Assembly: GCF_026151205.1 (NCBI RefSeq)
Contig: NC_087078.1
Coordinates: forward strand, 12,755,118-12,819,117
From: Bolinopsis microptera
Taxonomy: Eukaryota; Ctenophora; Tentaculata; Lobata; Bolinopsidae
DNA length: 64,000 nt
Direction: 5' to 3'
The notes under the pieces were generated by a model that did no database searches, was not told where the DNA came from, and worked only from the letters and a program-made list of their open reading frames with translations. Below, piece by piece: positions 34,621-48,953 of the stretch. How positions within the stretch are numbered: the first letter of the stretch is position 1; the number at the start of each line of letters is the position of its first letter. The position numbers and the translations under genes are program-made.

Positions 34621-37600
34621 CCAATTTTATTGTTTTAACTAGCCGCACGTGACCAAAAAACGGGTTTTTTTTCCCATAACCCCCCAGGGGAAAAAATTTT
34701 TTTTTAAAAATACGTCATGGGGGTGATTCGGGAAAAAAGGGGTCCAAAAAAACACCGTTCAGATCAAAATCCCCATCCAAAGGGCCCTTTTTCCCCCCAA
34801 GAATTTTTTTAAAAAATTTGGGCGACCCAATTTTGTAGGACGGGGTTTTTTATAAGTAAACAGACCCGGGGATAAACGAAGGTTGACATCGTGAATCAAC
34901 ATCGGTTTCCCCAAGTTTAATTTACCCATTGATAATCTTTAAAAAACTTGCTTCAAAAAATTTAAATTAAAAATAAGAACGTCGCAAGACAGCCGGAAAA
35001 CAGTTTTTTCAGTTTGCATTTAAAAATTTGATACTTAGCTTCACATAACCATGTTGCTGGGGGCAACCTGCGAATTCGCGCAATGGGAAATAAAAGGCTT
35101 TTTGGGTAAAGCAATTTTATCAGCTGAAAGTGCTTAAAAGGGCGATTTTAAATTCATCGCAAAACTCGTGAAAGGGACATAGCGCATCTTGCCACATCTA
35201 GGCACTAGTGAGAAACATAAAGAGTGCGCGGCGCACACAAAAACACATCCCCCCTACAAGGCCTTTGGGCCCCTGCCCCGCTGCCAGTAAGAAATTTTTT
35301 GGGCCCTTTAAAACCTTTAAATTAAATTTCCTTTAAATGGGTATTTTTAAAATGTGTACAGTAAAACCAAAAAAATTTGACTGGCAAAGAGTTTTAACTC
35401 GGCGCGCATTTGATTTTGATAGGTTAATTTAAAATATTTATTAAAAATTTTTTAAATTTAAATTTTTATAATAAATTTTTAAAATTTTAAAAAAAATAAT
35501 TATTTTTTATATTATAACCCATAACACAAATTTTTTAAATTCATTTCCCGTTAAAAAGACTAATTTCTAATTTAAAACCCAATTTAAATGGGATCAAAAA
35601 TAATTCCCGGGAAAAAAATTTAATTCTTTAAGGAAACCCAAAATTTTGTGCCGGGCCCCGCTATTTTAAAAAAAATTTTCACCGTAGTAGAAAATCGAGC
35701 GCAAAGGGAAACGCCACCCTTTTCACAAGAATACTTTAGTAAATTTTTTTAGTTTTTTCGTTTTTATTTCAAAAACCCCCTTTTTTCACTTTTATTAAAG
35801 GGTTTTCTTTTCGACGATTAATTTTAATTTCTCCCATGTTTTCCCCTTTTTGTCAATTTAATGGAGAAAAACATTGAAAGAAGGAAAAAAGGAACATCTA
35901 AATAGGAAAAAATTTTAAAAGATCTTAAAAAATTCCAAAAATGACCAATATATGTGGGCCAGAAAAAAAGGAAATTCCCTTTTTACATCTTAGGAGCCAC
36001 TTTTTATTATCAAACATTTCAACCTTTCAAATGTCAACAATCCAAAAATCAATTTAGAACCGAAACGTGACCCTTTTGTAAAAATAAAATGCCCAAATCA
36101 AAATTAATTGTACTCAATATAAATTTTAAAAAATTTTACTCCCAAAAAACCCGGTCACAGCAAGTTCACCCCCAAATGGATAATTAAACATACAATCCAC
36201 GGGATAAAACCCTTTCCCAAAAAGGCCCAACCTTCGGGGTTTTGTGGGGGGTTACTTCTGTGACCCCGATTCTCCCAAATTTCACTCCCAAAAATCCGAC
36301 AGCAAACACACAGCGAAAGCTTGAGCTGGTGATCTTTCATCGCTCCTCATATGTGTCCTGGGCCACCCTTCCCCCCCTAGTAACCGGGCACGCTCAGAAA
36401 AAGGGGGTAGATTTTACTATGTTTGTAGGGGGTATCTTTGGACCCCAAATTTTGGGGTGGCCAGCGACATTCATGATTTTTTTTTCGAGGGGGTTAAAAC
36501 GGTGACATGCATCAATTTGCCCCATTACTTTTTTGGGCCCTTCCCCCAGCAACTAGATTATCAAAAGGGAAAAGAACAACTTGGGCCCATAGACCTTCAT
36601 TTTCCTTTCTGAAAGGGGAAATCATACTGGGGGCACCAGACCTTCTGAAGTTTTTAAAAGCAACATTTGGCTACATGTTTTCTTCTGGGGGACTTTTCCC
36701 CAACTTTTCTACAAAAAAACCCAAAACCAACTTGCTATTTCCCACCATTTTTCCCAATCATTCTAAGGTTTTTAACCATCATCCATGACCTCATTTTCCC
36801 AGCATGTAAACGTGTAAAAAACTGAGTAAACATTTTAAAACGCTTTTTAAAAACCAGATTTGACCTTTGACTTTAAAACCAAACCCTCGTAAGGGGTCCG
36901 ATGACTCCCCCGGGTGAAGAAGGAAAGTTTTTACCCGCAAACAAGTCGTTCCCCCAAAAGAATTTGAGAAGGTAGTGACCATTTTTTTTTCCCTTTTCCC
37001 CCATACCGTGCCTGCCACAAAATCTGACAAAACCATTCACATAGTTTTGGCCCATCAAGCCTTACACGGCTTACCTTTAAAATCCTCCCAACACAAACAA
37101 TTTCGTACCCTTGAAGGAACTCATTCAAAAAGGGGGTTTTTCCCACATCCATGACCTAAACTTTCCCAGCAATTTTAACGTGTAAAAATTTGAGTAAACA
37201 CTTTACGCTTTTTCCCAAAGACTAAACCTTTTGACAAAAACCAAACCCTCGAAAAGGGGTCCAAGGACTCGCCGGTAAAGGGAAAAGGCATTATTACCGA
37301 AAACAAGTCTTTTTCTACACAGGAATTTGGAAGGTATGCCCCTTATGACCCCTTTAAACCCATCCCGGGTGCTGCCAAACATAATCTGAACAAAACCATT
37401 CACAATAGTCTGAGTCATCAACTTACAAGGGTTTCCCGTTGAAACCCTCCCATCCCAAACAACTCGAAATTTGAAAGGAACGACAAATTTAAAACTACTT
37501 GCGTAAACTTTCTTAAAAATTTTCGGGGTCTGGGGTTCTATTTGGTTTTTGGTAGGGCTACCCCTTGAGGGCTCTAAACATACGGGTTCCCGTGTTTTAA

Positions 37601-40600
37601 AACGGGCAATCTGAAATCTATCCACGCAACACGGTCACTAAAGGGGGGGTTTAGTACATTTAAAAGGTGTACATGGAAAGCAAAAAAAGGGCCCTGGACC
37701 GCCCCTATACCAATGTCTCCCTTAAAAACCTGATACCTGAGGAGAAGAGCTCGAAGGATAGCCCGATATCTATTGCCCCAGGTTTAAACCCGATTGTGCT
37801 CGGGCCAATTCCCTCACTTGTTTAAAATTTATTTTATTAAATTTTATAAAAACCCTTTTTTAAAAAACATTTTCACTTTTCAATAAAAAAACTAGTTTAA
37901 GTCAAAGGTCTATAAAAATTTTTTGTTTGCACACACAATCCCTCCCGGGATTTTTTATAATTAAATCTTGCTGGATTTTTAAACCTTTCGAATTGAAAAT
38001 CTCAAAATTTTAAATTTTTAAAAAATTCCTTTGAAAGTTTTTCAAGTAAAAGGGGAAAAATTTTGTAAAATTTTCTATTGTATAAGTCTTTTTTTAGGGC
38101 TTTTTAAAGAAACCCCTTTTAAATTAAATTAAGCAATTTGAAGTTGCGCCGGATTTATTGTTTTTAATGGGGTTTCCCCTTTCTTAAAAAAAACCCCCTT
38201 TTTTGCTTTTACTTTTCTTTTAAAAACTGCTTTATTTTTTAAACGTTTAGAATGTTTTAAGCAGGGGGCAACAAATCCTAAATGGGGCGAAAACGAAGTC
38301 AGCCCAAACCCAAATTTTGCTTTAGTTCACACTTTGCGATTAATGTACCTCCCCAAACCTCTCCCGTCTGCAAATACTGCCTGTCTTATTTGAAAACCGG
38401 GTTTAGTTTAATAGTTTTTTTTTAATCGTAAAACCTTAAGTTTTTCTCCCCAGTTTCCCCCAAATTTTAAAACACTGTTTATTGCTAGTATTTTATATTA
38501 CTGAGCAGACTGAACCAATTTTTGTTTAAAATGATTAAGTTTATTAAATTGAAAACAAAATCGAATAAACCCCAACAATTAAAGATCGTTTTAATTTTTT
38601 TGCGTGAGACACAAAACACTAAAACATCCCCCTTTTTGACCCCCAAAACACAACGCCTTACACCTAAACCTCCCAATTACACTAAAGGAAAACCCTAGGA
38701 GCAATGAATCAAACCGGCCTTGTTTTGTGAAAAACCAAAATTTTCCGTTTACGGGAAAATTTACTATTTATTCACTAAGAAAATCTTTAATTTATGCTAG
38801 TCCCTGAGGGGAAATAGTGCTTATGTAGATCGGGGAATTTATATTAAAAATTAAAAACCCAATGTTTTTCCCTCTTAAAAAAGGGTCACCATACAATTGG
38901 AATTTTTTTTGGAAAAAATTTTTTAAAACCCTTTTTTTTCTAACTTTTTCTGTAAATAGTTTTGGAATTTCTAAATTTAATAGAAAATTTTCGTTTTAAT
39001 GTTTTGCGAAACTTACCGGGTTTACTCAAATTTTTATGGGGGTTATTTTTTAATCAACACGGGGTCATAATCACTTGGGGGTCCATTTGTTTTTTTGGTG
39101 CATGTTGCAGTTTTAATGAATTCCAAGGGCAATTTTTAAAGCAATGATGATTGTTAGAATTTTTGCCCAACAAGCTTGAGCGGTCCCTATTCGGGCCTCC
39201 TGTTTTCAGGGGCCCTTTTATTAAAAGGGTAGTGGCCCTGAAAACCCACCGTTCAGTGAAAAAAAATTTTTGTATTTGATCTGTGGGGCCCCAATTTTTA
39301 AAAAGAGTTTTTTTTTTTAACTTAAAAATTTGCGTACTTTTTCATTTTTTTTTTGGGGCCCCGACTTGTTTTTCCTTGTTTTTTTTATTTTTTCCGCACC
39401 TAAAACGATTTTCTGAAGGGGGAAATTTCAGTTAAAAAACGTTCCCCTTTTAATTATCCCGTATCTGTAAAAGACAATATGGGGAGGAGTAAAGTTTAAA
39501 AAGTCATAAAAAAAAATTACGATCAATAGGAAAAAATTTTTAAATAAATGACATTTTATGATGATTTAAAAGTAAATTGAAGGGCTAAAAACTTTTTGGG
39601 GGGCAGAGAAATAAAATAAATGATAAAAAGCTTGCATTTATTCTGCCCAAACCCCAATTTAAAATTAATTCTAGGGTATGTTTGTGAAACAATCAGTACT
39701 CCCACTCCTTTTTTTCGGGTTTTTTTTTTAAAAATTTTTTTAAAATTTAAAGGCAGATTTTTTTTATTTTAAATTAAAGAAAAGGGCCCAAAACCCACAT
39801 TGTAAATTTTTTTTGGAAACATTTTTAGTATGCATACTTATAACAAACCGGGAAAATTAATTTCAAAAAATTTTGGGGGCCCCAAGCCCCGCGTCTCCCC
39901 CCACGGTAAATTTTGTTTGTGATTCCCTACTTTTAAAGATCATCTTACCCGAAGGGGGGAAATGGGGAAAGTTTTGCTTCACCGGGTGTTTTTGAGGCTT
40001 CCCAGTTTTGGGACCCCAAAAAAATATGATAAACCATAAAACACTACTTAAGGTTAAAACATGAACTTATCACACAACTGCAATGATTCCAAAAATTGTA
40101 TAATTCAGTATTTAATATATATTATAAATCAAACACGGCCCCTCTAAATTTAAAGAAAAACCCAATTCGGGAACCAATCTGCCCTTACCTTAATTAAAGA
40201 GCCCCTTTCCAAACATAATTTTTTTCTTTTAGAAAATGTTTTTTCCCCGGGAAACTTTTGAGGTACAAAAGGGTAGTTAAATTTCTGACTTAATTTTGGG
40301 AAAAATTGATTACACAATAACAGACGCCCGAGGGGGCCCAACGCTTGGTCAAAACGTTGCCTTTCTTTTTAAAATAAAACTTTTTTAAAAATTTTTACAG
40401 ATATTTCCAAAACTTTTACCCCCCATTCCAGGGCCCGGGTTTAAAATCCCAAATTTAATTAGACGGAGGCCCCATTTCCCGTAGATCATCCCCGGGAGAT
40501 GATTTTTCCCGGCTCCGCTACGAATTAAAACGTAGATGAAGCTCTCCGGGGAATTTCTCGGAGTTAAATTTTCATCCCAAAATCAACAAAATTACCTTTA

Positions 40601-42475
40601 AGGGGTCCCTGGTCGGGAACTGAAAAACTCCGGAGAAAAAACAGTAAACCAACTCCGTCTAATCCTTTTTGGGCATAAGGTTCATTGTTATTAACTGACC
40701 AAATTATAGAGTGCACTTAAAGAAAGAAAATTTTTAGAAATTTAAATTTTTTTACTGCGTTGGTTTTCGTGAGTGGCAGGGGAAAATTTCTTTTTTTGAG
40801 TTCCGTGAAAAATTTTTCCCCTAACGAATAAAAAATTTTTGGCTTTAAAAAATTAAATATTTTTAAAATTTTCACATAAAACCCTTCCCCCGGGATTAGA
40901 TGATCTATTGCAATATTTTTTGAAATTTGGAGTTTTCTAAAATTATTTTTTTTAATTTTCCTTTTTTATCAGGTTTTTTTTGGTGTTGAGACGATAAAAC
41001 CTGAAATTCTGTGCTCTGTGAGATTTTGGTTTCATCAAATTTACATCACCAGATTTTAATGAAAATATAACGTGAACTAGACTGCAAATTGCAAATTCTC
41101 TCTTTAGCAAATGGGAAAAGGGGTTTAAAATTAAAAAAGGCAAGGTAGATAAAAATAAACTCTTTTGAAAAAATATGACTTTCGTGAAATTTTCCCTAAA
41201 GTTTGTTGGGGATTAAAAATTTCACTTTAAATTGCACTTTCCCCGCTCAGAAGGGTTTAAAATTTTAACAAAAGTAATGAAAAGTTATTTTTTCAATCTT
41301 TACTGACAGCATTTTTTAAAATTTGATTTTTGAAGGGGAAAAGATTTTTAAAGTATTTCCCAACAATCAGCACTCTTTGTTTATGCCCCACAGTGTTAAC
41401 TCTCTCGTTCTCCCGCCCTCCCTCAAGTTTGTGACCCCCCAGTTTTTTTCCCTGCGTATTGCCCGTCCTCTCACGGTGCAGTGTTTAATTCTGCCCTTTC
41501 TTTTTTCCCAATCTTTTATCTCGTGTAAAAATTTCTCTTTGTTTTTAAAATGTCCGTCCAACTCCAGTGTTCCCTTTATCTTTCTCAACGTTTATTTTCC
41601 CCTTTCTCGCTGTTCAATCTCCGTACCCCAAGGTGCAGGAGTGTATAAATTGAAAACGTTTTGGGGTTTTAGCAAACAAAATTTTGGAACTTTCCGTTTG
41701 GAAAGGTTAATTCTCACCTATTTAACTTTTTTTCAGCGGATTTTCTTGCAGTGTTTAAGGGGTTTCCGGGAAAATTTCTTTTTAAAAATTTCATTATTTT
41801 ACTCTTTTTTTCTTTTTGGTAAAAAAAAATTCAAGTATAAAAAAATATGACAATAAACATTTCCGTTTCAAAAAATTCGAGTCGAAATATTGTTTAAATG
41901 CCAAACTTAGTTTAGTCCACGCTTTTTCCTTGTTGTTAGGGAAAGGGGGGCTGTGCTGACTTTTTTAAAAAGTAAAAGACGGGGCATTGCGCGCGCGATG
42001 TTTTTGATACGCTCGCCCCAGGCCGAGAGCCCTTTTCCCCGTCATTTTGGGTTTGATACTCTGGGCCCCAAGGCCGAGGAACTCATTTTCCCCATATTGT
42101 TTATACCCCTGGGCCCCATGGCCGAGGGGGCCCAAAATTTTTTTGATACTTTTTCGGCCTTTCCCGAGGGGGCACTTTTCCCCCGTCATATTTTTTTGAT
42201 ACTCCCCCGGCCCATGGCCGAGGAGGCTCATTTTTTTTGATATTTGCTGGGCCATGGCCGAGGAGGCTCTTTTTCCCCCGTCATTTTGTTTGATACTCCT
42301 GGGCCAGGGCCAAAGGGGGCTCTTTTTTTGATACTGCTCGGCCTTGGCCGGGGGGCCATTTCCCCCGCATATTGTTTGAAAATTTCCCTTCGGCCCAAAG
42401 GCCGAGGGACTCATTTTCCCGCCCTATTTTTTTATACCCCTGGGCCTGGCCGACAATCTTTTTTTTAAAAATGAT

Positions 42476-42718
42476 CCGAGAGAGAGAGGGGGGGAAGAGA
42501 GAGAGAGAGAGGGGGAGAGAGAAGAGAGAAGAGAGAGAGAGGGGGAAGAGAGAGAGAGAGAGAGGAGAGAGAGGGGAGAGAGAGAGAGAGAGAAGAGAAA
42601 AGGGGAAGGAGAGAGAGAGAGAAGAAAAGAGAGAAGAAAGAGGAAAGAGAGAGAGAGGAGAGAAAAGAAGAATAATGGAAAAGAGGGGAAAAGAAAAAAG
42701 AAAAGAGAAGAAAAAAAA
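42476..42718. repeat. (GA)n tract, degraded inverted counterpart of the CT array
   Basis: About 240 bp of GA/GGGA/GAAA. It is flanked by corrupted versions of the GGCCATGGCC repeats in the order expected for a reverse complement of 25597-27325. It is 550 bp shorter than the clean tract, as happens when a sequencer compresses a dinucleotide run. Confidence 0.75.
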
Positions 42719-45700
42719 TGATCCCCCTCGGCCGAATGACCCCCTCGGCCACGTGAAAAGGGTTTTTTATTTTTTTTTTTAAAAATGACCTCCCGGCCCC
42801 GGTCATATTGTTTGATCCCCTGGGCCATGGCCGGGGAAACCCTAAATTTTTTTGTCATATTGTTTGAAAACCCTCGGCCATGCCGAAAAGGGTCTTTTTT
42901 TTTAAATGATCCTCCCCCCGGCCGAATGAGCCTCCTGGGCCCACGTAGTTGGTTTTTTTTTTAAAATTTTTTTTTAAAAATTTACCCCCTGGGCCCCATA
43001 AAAGCCCCCAAGGGAAAACAGTCAAAAACTTTTTACCCCCAAAAGACTTTGAAAAAAGGGACAGGGGTGATGATTTTGATGAAAAAGATTAGGAAGTTGA
43101 ATGATTTTTTTGGGAAATTGGGGAAAGGGGTTTTCAGAAAGTGGCTAAAGAAAAAAGTTTCCTATTAAAATTTTTAACTGATTAAATTATTTTTAATTGA
43201 AATAAACATATAATACCCCAATTCCCCAAAGGAGTGAACCCGAAACATAAACCCAGCCCTTTGAAAACCCGGGCCCGGGAAAAATTTTTCCCAATCCCCT
43301 ACCAAACCCACAAACCATTGGTTTCAATATTTATTGGTTTGGGCCCGGCCCCGCAAAAATTTCCCGTACCCTCGTGCCATGGGGCCCCAACATTTCAAAA
43401 AAGAAAGCGGCGCACCTACTTCAAAAATTTTTTAGACAGTAGTGAGAAAAATCCTAAAAGATTGCAAAAAGGGAAAATTAAAGATAATAACCCACCGGTT
43501 TAAACAATTACGGGTTTGCGTCACCCTTTTTTTTTCCCGGGCCAAAATCTTTATGAACATAACGGGCCGGGGGCCCCCCGGGTTAAGGATACAAAAGTAA
43601 AAATAATTTTAAACACTTTTACCACCCCAGGGCGTTTTCACTGGTCCTAAAAAACGATACGGGGGAGACGCGCATTTTCCCTTTTCCGGGGGGTTTATAC
43701 AACGATGAAAAATTTTTTTTCTCACACTTTTTTTACTTGGGAGTATTCCAACAGCCAAATTGCCCAAAAGTGAAAACCCTACCAAATTTCCATAACCCAA
43801 AGGAAATTTAATTTAGGCCGCAAAGGGTTTAAAGTAATTTTTACCATATTTTCTCCCGGCCCGGAAAACTTCCCCTTTAAAGGACACCCTTTTTTTTTTA
43901 ATAAGGCCCCGGGAAAAAAAATAAACTTGTTTTGGATTTTAAAAAATTGTTTCCCCACGGTTTTCGACCCATAGAGACTGTAGAATTTTCACAATACCAA
44001 ATTTCAAAAACCTTAATTTAAAAAGGATCAGGATTTTCGCCTAGTGCCATTTTTAAAATGTGCGGGGCCTTTTGGGAGCAAAAGTAGCTGAAAAAAGTCG
44101 CGAAATTTTTGCCCCCAAATTCCCAAAATTTTTGGGACCATTTTGGGGGTTTCGTTTTAAATTCGGATATATTTTCCTTCCTTAAAGAGAATCATTCGGA
44201 AATTGCACGCCCTTCCAATGGGTTCATTCACAAATTTGCCGGGAAAAAATTTGGGGGGAAAACGGATTTTGAAAAATATAAAAAATTGGGGCAAAAAAAC
44301 CTTTCTTTTAGCTGTTAAAATAAGGTTTTATTTTTGAAAAACTTTAAATTTTTTTGGGAAAAACTTTCCTTGTAAGTCTTTGATAAGCTTCCCAAATTTT
44401 TTGTTGAAATTTGGGAGGCCCGGGAAGGAAACTAAATATCTATTTGTTTGAAAAAAAATTTTTTCGGGCCAAAATTTAAAGCACTAAAAACCCATCCTAC
44501 ATTCGGCACGGGGCGGCTCACTGCATGGCGAAACTACCTACTTTTAACCCCCTAAACCCTTTAAAAAAAACAAAAAAATTCTCAATTTTGGGCTTATTAG
44601 CCCGGGGGCCCAAAATAGACCCCCCCGGATTTTTAGCAAAAACCGACACACTCCCCCACGACTAGGCGGGCATTGGGTTTTCAAACCTCGCAATCCACGT
44701 TACAAATCCAAGAAAACCAACTACGCAAAGGGCCCGTAATCCCCTTTTTTTGCCTATCTATATCTCTTGAAAATATTTAAACCATAGTGCAAAAAACCCC
44801 TTCCTGGGGGCGCTAAAGCCGTCTTTTTCCGCCCGAACTTTATTTTTAAATAACATAAAAAGCCGGGGTTCCCCAAAATAAACATAAAATTGTATTTTTA
44901 GGTTACATTAACCAAAAAGGACCGCCCCGGGTTTGGGGGAGTTGGACCCCGTCGACGGTCCTATAGGGGAAAAAATTTTTTACGAGTATCACCCGTTAAG
45001 AATTGTACGCATGCACTAATTGGGTCGCACGCGCATCCAATAATGCTTCTCGCAACCACAAATTTTGTGAGATGCAACAGCAAGGGTTTTTCCTCGGGAA
45101 ACAAAAACATGGAAAAAAAATAAAAAAACTAATTAAAAAAGAAAAAGTATAAAAGAAATAACCAATTGGGGTAATTAAAAGCCGAACACAAGGATTTCGG
45201 AAACCGGGTCAATGCCTGCAGGCAGTCCCGTCGCTCCGGGCCATGTTGCTCTTAACTGAGGGGATAAAATGACGTTAAGTGAGACCGTGAGCAAACCCCT
45301 TTTTTGCCAAAATTTGCTTTTTAATTTACGGCCCAATTTTTAAAAGAAGTTAAACCCCGGGACCAAATTGGTTTTAAAAGGCAAAATACAAACGAAATTT
45401 TTGATTCACCCATTCAAACCTTCGAGCCCCCGGTGAGGGACCGTGGTGCATTTTCGCCGATCTACCGAAAGGGTTGGTTTTTTTGAAAGCATTAAATTTT
45501 AAACCCCGCCCGACCCCGTAGTGCATCGGGGCTACAAAGCGAAAATTCCCCAGCCCCCTTTAAATTTTTAGGGTTTTGGGAAAATCAATACGGCTGCCTT
45601 TTAATTTTAAAAAGTCTTTAATTAAAAAAGCCAAAACCCCCCCACCGGCGTCCGCCCGCTGCACCCAAAGGGAACCCCACCGGTGGGCTTAAAATTTTAA

Positions 45701-48700
45701 AGAAAAAGTTTTAGACTTCCGGTTTTTTTTTAACAAGTTCCCCTTTTTTTTAAAAGTAACGTTCCTCTCCAGGGAAAATTCAAGACAAAGAAAATTGTTG
45801 GTTTTTCTCAAAAACCCCCAAAAAAATCCCTTTTCCCGGGGCCCATTCAAAAGTTTTTCAACTTTAAAAAATTTTCGGATTCCCGTTTCTCGGGGTTTTG
45901 GCCGAAAAAGGGGTCACGTTGGGAGCTCCTGAACAATTTGGGAAAAACCCCACGCGGGGCAAATTCCCTGCTTTTGTCGCGCGCGAGGTCAACCGGCTGT
46001 TTAAAAAAAAACCAACCTAGTACCCCCCACCAGCCGGTAACTTTTCCCCGGGAAACCTTTCCAGCCCTAAAAACAAAAATAATCCAGCATAATAAGCAAC
46101 CCCTGTTTGTGCGTTGCACCAAACCCTAGCCCTTGTGCTTGAAGTGGCCGGGAAACCCAAACACATAGGGTTTGTGAAAAAACGCGGGGGCTCCCCCCGT
46201 AACTTAAGTTAACAGACATTTACGATTACCTGGGGACCTCAGGGTATCAAGTTCAAAAACATAAGAAATGGGTAAGTTATGCCCCGGGTGACACTGGCGC
46301 GGCCCAGTAACAAGTAAAGGGCACAACGTGATACAAAATTGCTGGTTTCACATGGGAAAAAGGGGAAAAAAATTACAAGTTTTCGCAATCTTTCCCCAGC
46401 AATGGTCGGGACCAAACACCCGCTTACTGGGCCCTTGAAAGGGTTTAAAAACTCGCCCAAATTTTCTTTGGGAAATGCGTGCCGCTTCTTGCAAAAAGGC
46501 CGTTGGGAAATTAAAAGGCCAAAAAAAGAAGGGGCCAGGGTAGTCCCCTTAAAAATTACCTGGGGGCCTCAGGGAGGCTATTTTAAAATGTTCTAATCAT
46601 CCGAATAGTTGGAGGGCTTCGCCCTTCCCCCGGACAAACTGGGAAAGGGGGGGCCAAAGTAAGACAGACTTAAAAAGGGGGGCCAAGAAAAGGATTTCCA
46701 GCTACTTTAAGATGTAAGAGTACCCAAAAAAAACAACCGAAACAAAAATAATAAAAATAAAAAAAATTTTAAAAATTTAAAAAACACCGATTTTTTAAGA
46801 AAAAACTTAAAAACCCGCAGGTTTAAACTAAAACATCCCCCGAAAAAAAAAAAGAATACGAACGAATAAATTTTAAAAAAATGAAAAAATTAACTTAAAA
46901 GTCCCTTTGTAACCCTTTAAAGTCCCAAATTAAATTCATTGTTAATAAAATGTGTCGACAAAATACATTTAAATGTCGAACAAGTTTACCCGATTTCATT
47001 TAAGTACTCCCTTCAAAAAAACAGTGGGTTAAAATTAAAGATTAAAATTTGTGTCAAAATCGAGTTTTAAATAAATGGGGCTTTTTTTTTAACCTGCCCA
47101 AAAATTTTCCGGGGCGTCCGGGAAATTTTTAGAAAACCCCCCCTCCCCCTTTTCCGGGTTTGTCCGAAATTCCAAAAACCTTTTCCCCCCCCCTCCCTAA
47201 ATTTCCGGACTTTCCAAAATAAAAAAAACCCCCAAATGATAAACACGTTCCAACATCACGTTAAAATAAAATAAAATAAAGATTATCATGAAAAATTAAA
47301 AATAAACAATTAAAGTATTAAAATTAAAAACATAAGTACTGTAAACAAAAAACGAGTTTCAGATATTAATGTAAAAAAACGGGCCGCAAGTATACACACA
47401 ACAAAGCTTGTCGCCAGCGAAAATTTTTGAAAGTTTCCAAAAAAATCTTCTAGAAAGAAAATTCGTTATATAACTATCATCGGGAATCGCCCCTCAAAAA
47501 TTTTTGCCTGTATTTTTGGGGATGATTAAAAAAACAAAATGTAGTCCCCAAAATCAATTTTCCCCTCCCCTTTAAAAAATGGGGGTCCAAACAATTTACT
47601 GACCCACAACCCCAGGGCGATTTTCTGAAATGAAGCTATTTAAAAAAATATGGGGAAACCTTTAAGCTTATTTCAAATTTACTGGGAAAATGCAATGAAA
47701 GTGGTAAAAGCAAAAGGGTTTGTTGAATTTTAAAAGTCACTTCTGCATGTCATTTTCCCAAAACCTACCCACGGCCCCCGGGCGTCCCGCACTCTATACC
47801 CGACCCTCTTTAAAACCCCCAAATACATACAGAGAAAGGAAAAAAACCCCCATTAACCGAGAATTTAGAGAAATTAAAAACGGGGTTTTTCGGGAAATTG
47901 GGGCGCTTAAAATTTGGGGTTTTTTCTGTCTTGTTATTACCGGGTTTGACGAAACAAATTAAAAAGTCTTCATATTAACTTCGTTTTTAATAAACGTTTT
48001 AATGAAATCTTTTGGGATTTATTAAAATAACATGCAATCGCAGATAATATTCAACAAAAACCCTTTACCCCAGAGGGGTCCCGCTCGGGATTTTAGCTGG
48101 GAAAGGTTTCCCGCATCTAAAGTTTTCAAAAATTTTACAAAAAGAAGGGACAAAAAATTAGATAAACATGACAACTTTTTCCCAGTTTTTACCTAAAGCC
48201 ACAAAAAAAAAAAAAGTGAATTTGGGAAACAAATATCAAATTTCTTAGAAAAAAAATTTGGTTTTAAAAAATGTTTTTAAGTCCGGGAGGGGCTTCAAAA
48301 AATGACAATTCAACAGTTGTGGGGTTTTTGTGTTTTTTCCAAAAAATGACCCAAATTCCCAAAACACTTTAAACATAAAAATTTTTTTTTTAAACTAGTT
48401 TAGTCTGCATTCTAAACGCCTTCCCTAATCCCCGGGTTTTTTAAATCTTTTAATTTGGGGTAGCCTCCCTCCGCTGACTCATCCGAACCCGGGCACCACC
48501 ACCACAAGGCTGAAAATATTTAAAAGTTAAAGGGCCCCAAAATAACAAAAGAAAACCATTTTTAAAAAAAAAAAATACTTTTCCCCAAAATTTCAGAGTA
48601 TGTTAACGGGTTTCCTAAAATATTTTTTCAAAATTAAGGGCCGCGACGATTCCCAACCTCGGCGCCGTCCCGGAAATGGAAGGTTATAAACCTAAAAAGA

Positions 48701-48953
48701 TTTCGCAGGCAATAAATTAATATAAAATAGAATAGTTCAAAATATCGCCCTATCTGTAAAATAAGATGGGCACCCAATATATCGATTTAATCTAAATCCA
48801 AAAAGTTACGAAAAACTATTTAATAACAAACAAATCCATGGTGAATAACTGTGGAATTACCAATGTATACCAAATTGTATACTCTGTAAAGAGCTGGTGG
48901 CGCTATACAGTGCGCAGCGGTGCCATCCTATCATAACCTTTTAAGCAACTTAC

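Larger units (their letters stand above)
28807..48700. other. about 20 kb of corrupted, fold-back sequence (probable unpolished assembly)
   Basis: From 28807 the texture changes at once: runs of 3-8 identical bases are everywhere (cccc, gggg, aaaa, tttt), whereas flanking DNA is normal. The block is one large inverted repeat with its axis near 34630. Anchors: 29570-29670 pairs with 39600-39720; 33955-33990 with 35270-35300; 28560-28806 with 40455-40720; 27340-28560 with 40720-41975; the palindrome array and CT tract (25600-27325) with 41980-42990; 22420-22490 with 47130-47220. The right-hand copies of clean left sequence have expanded homopolymers and shortened tracts. This fits a raw fold-back read (strand plus its complement) left unpolished. 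The open frames here are not credible and I annotate none of them. Confidence 0.8.

Noticed and set aside
42372-42858. Arg/Glu/Gly and Ser/Leu/Phe frames
   Set aside because: Degraded (GA)n tract, the inverted counterpart of the CT array.
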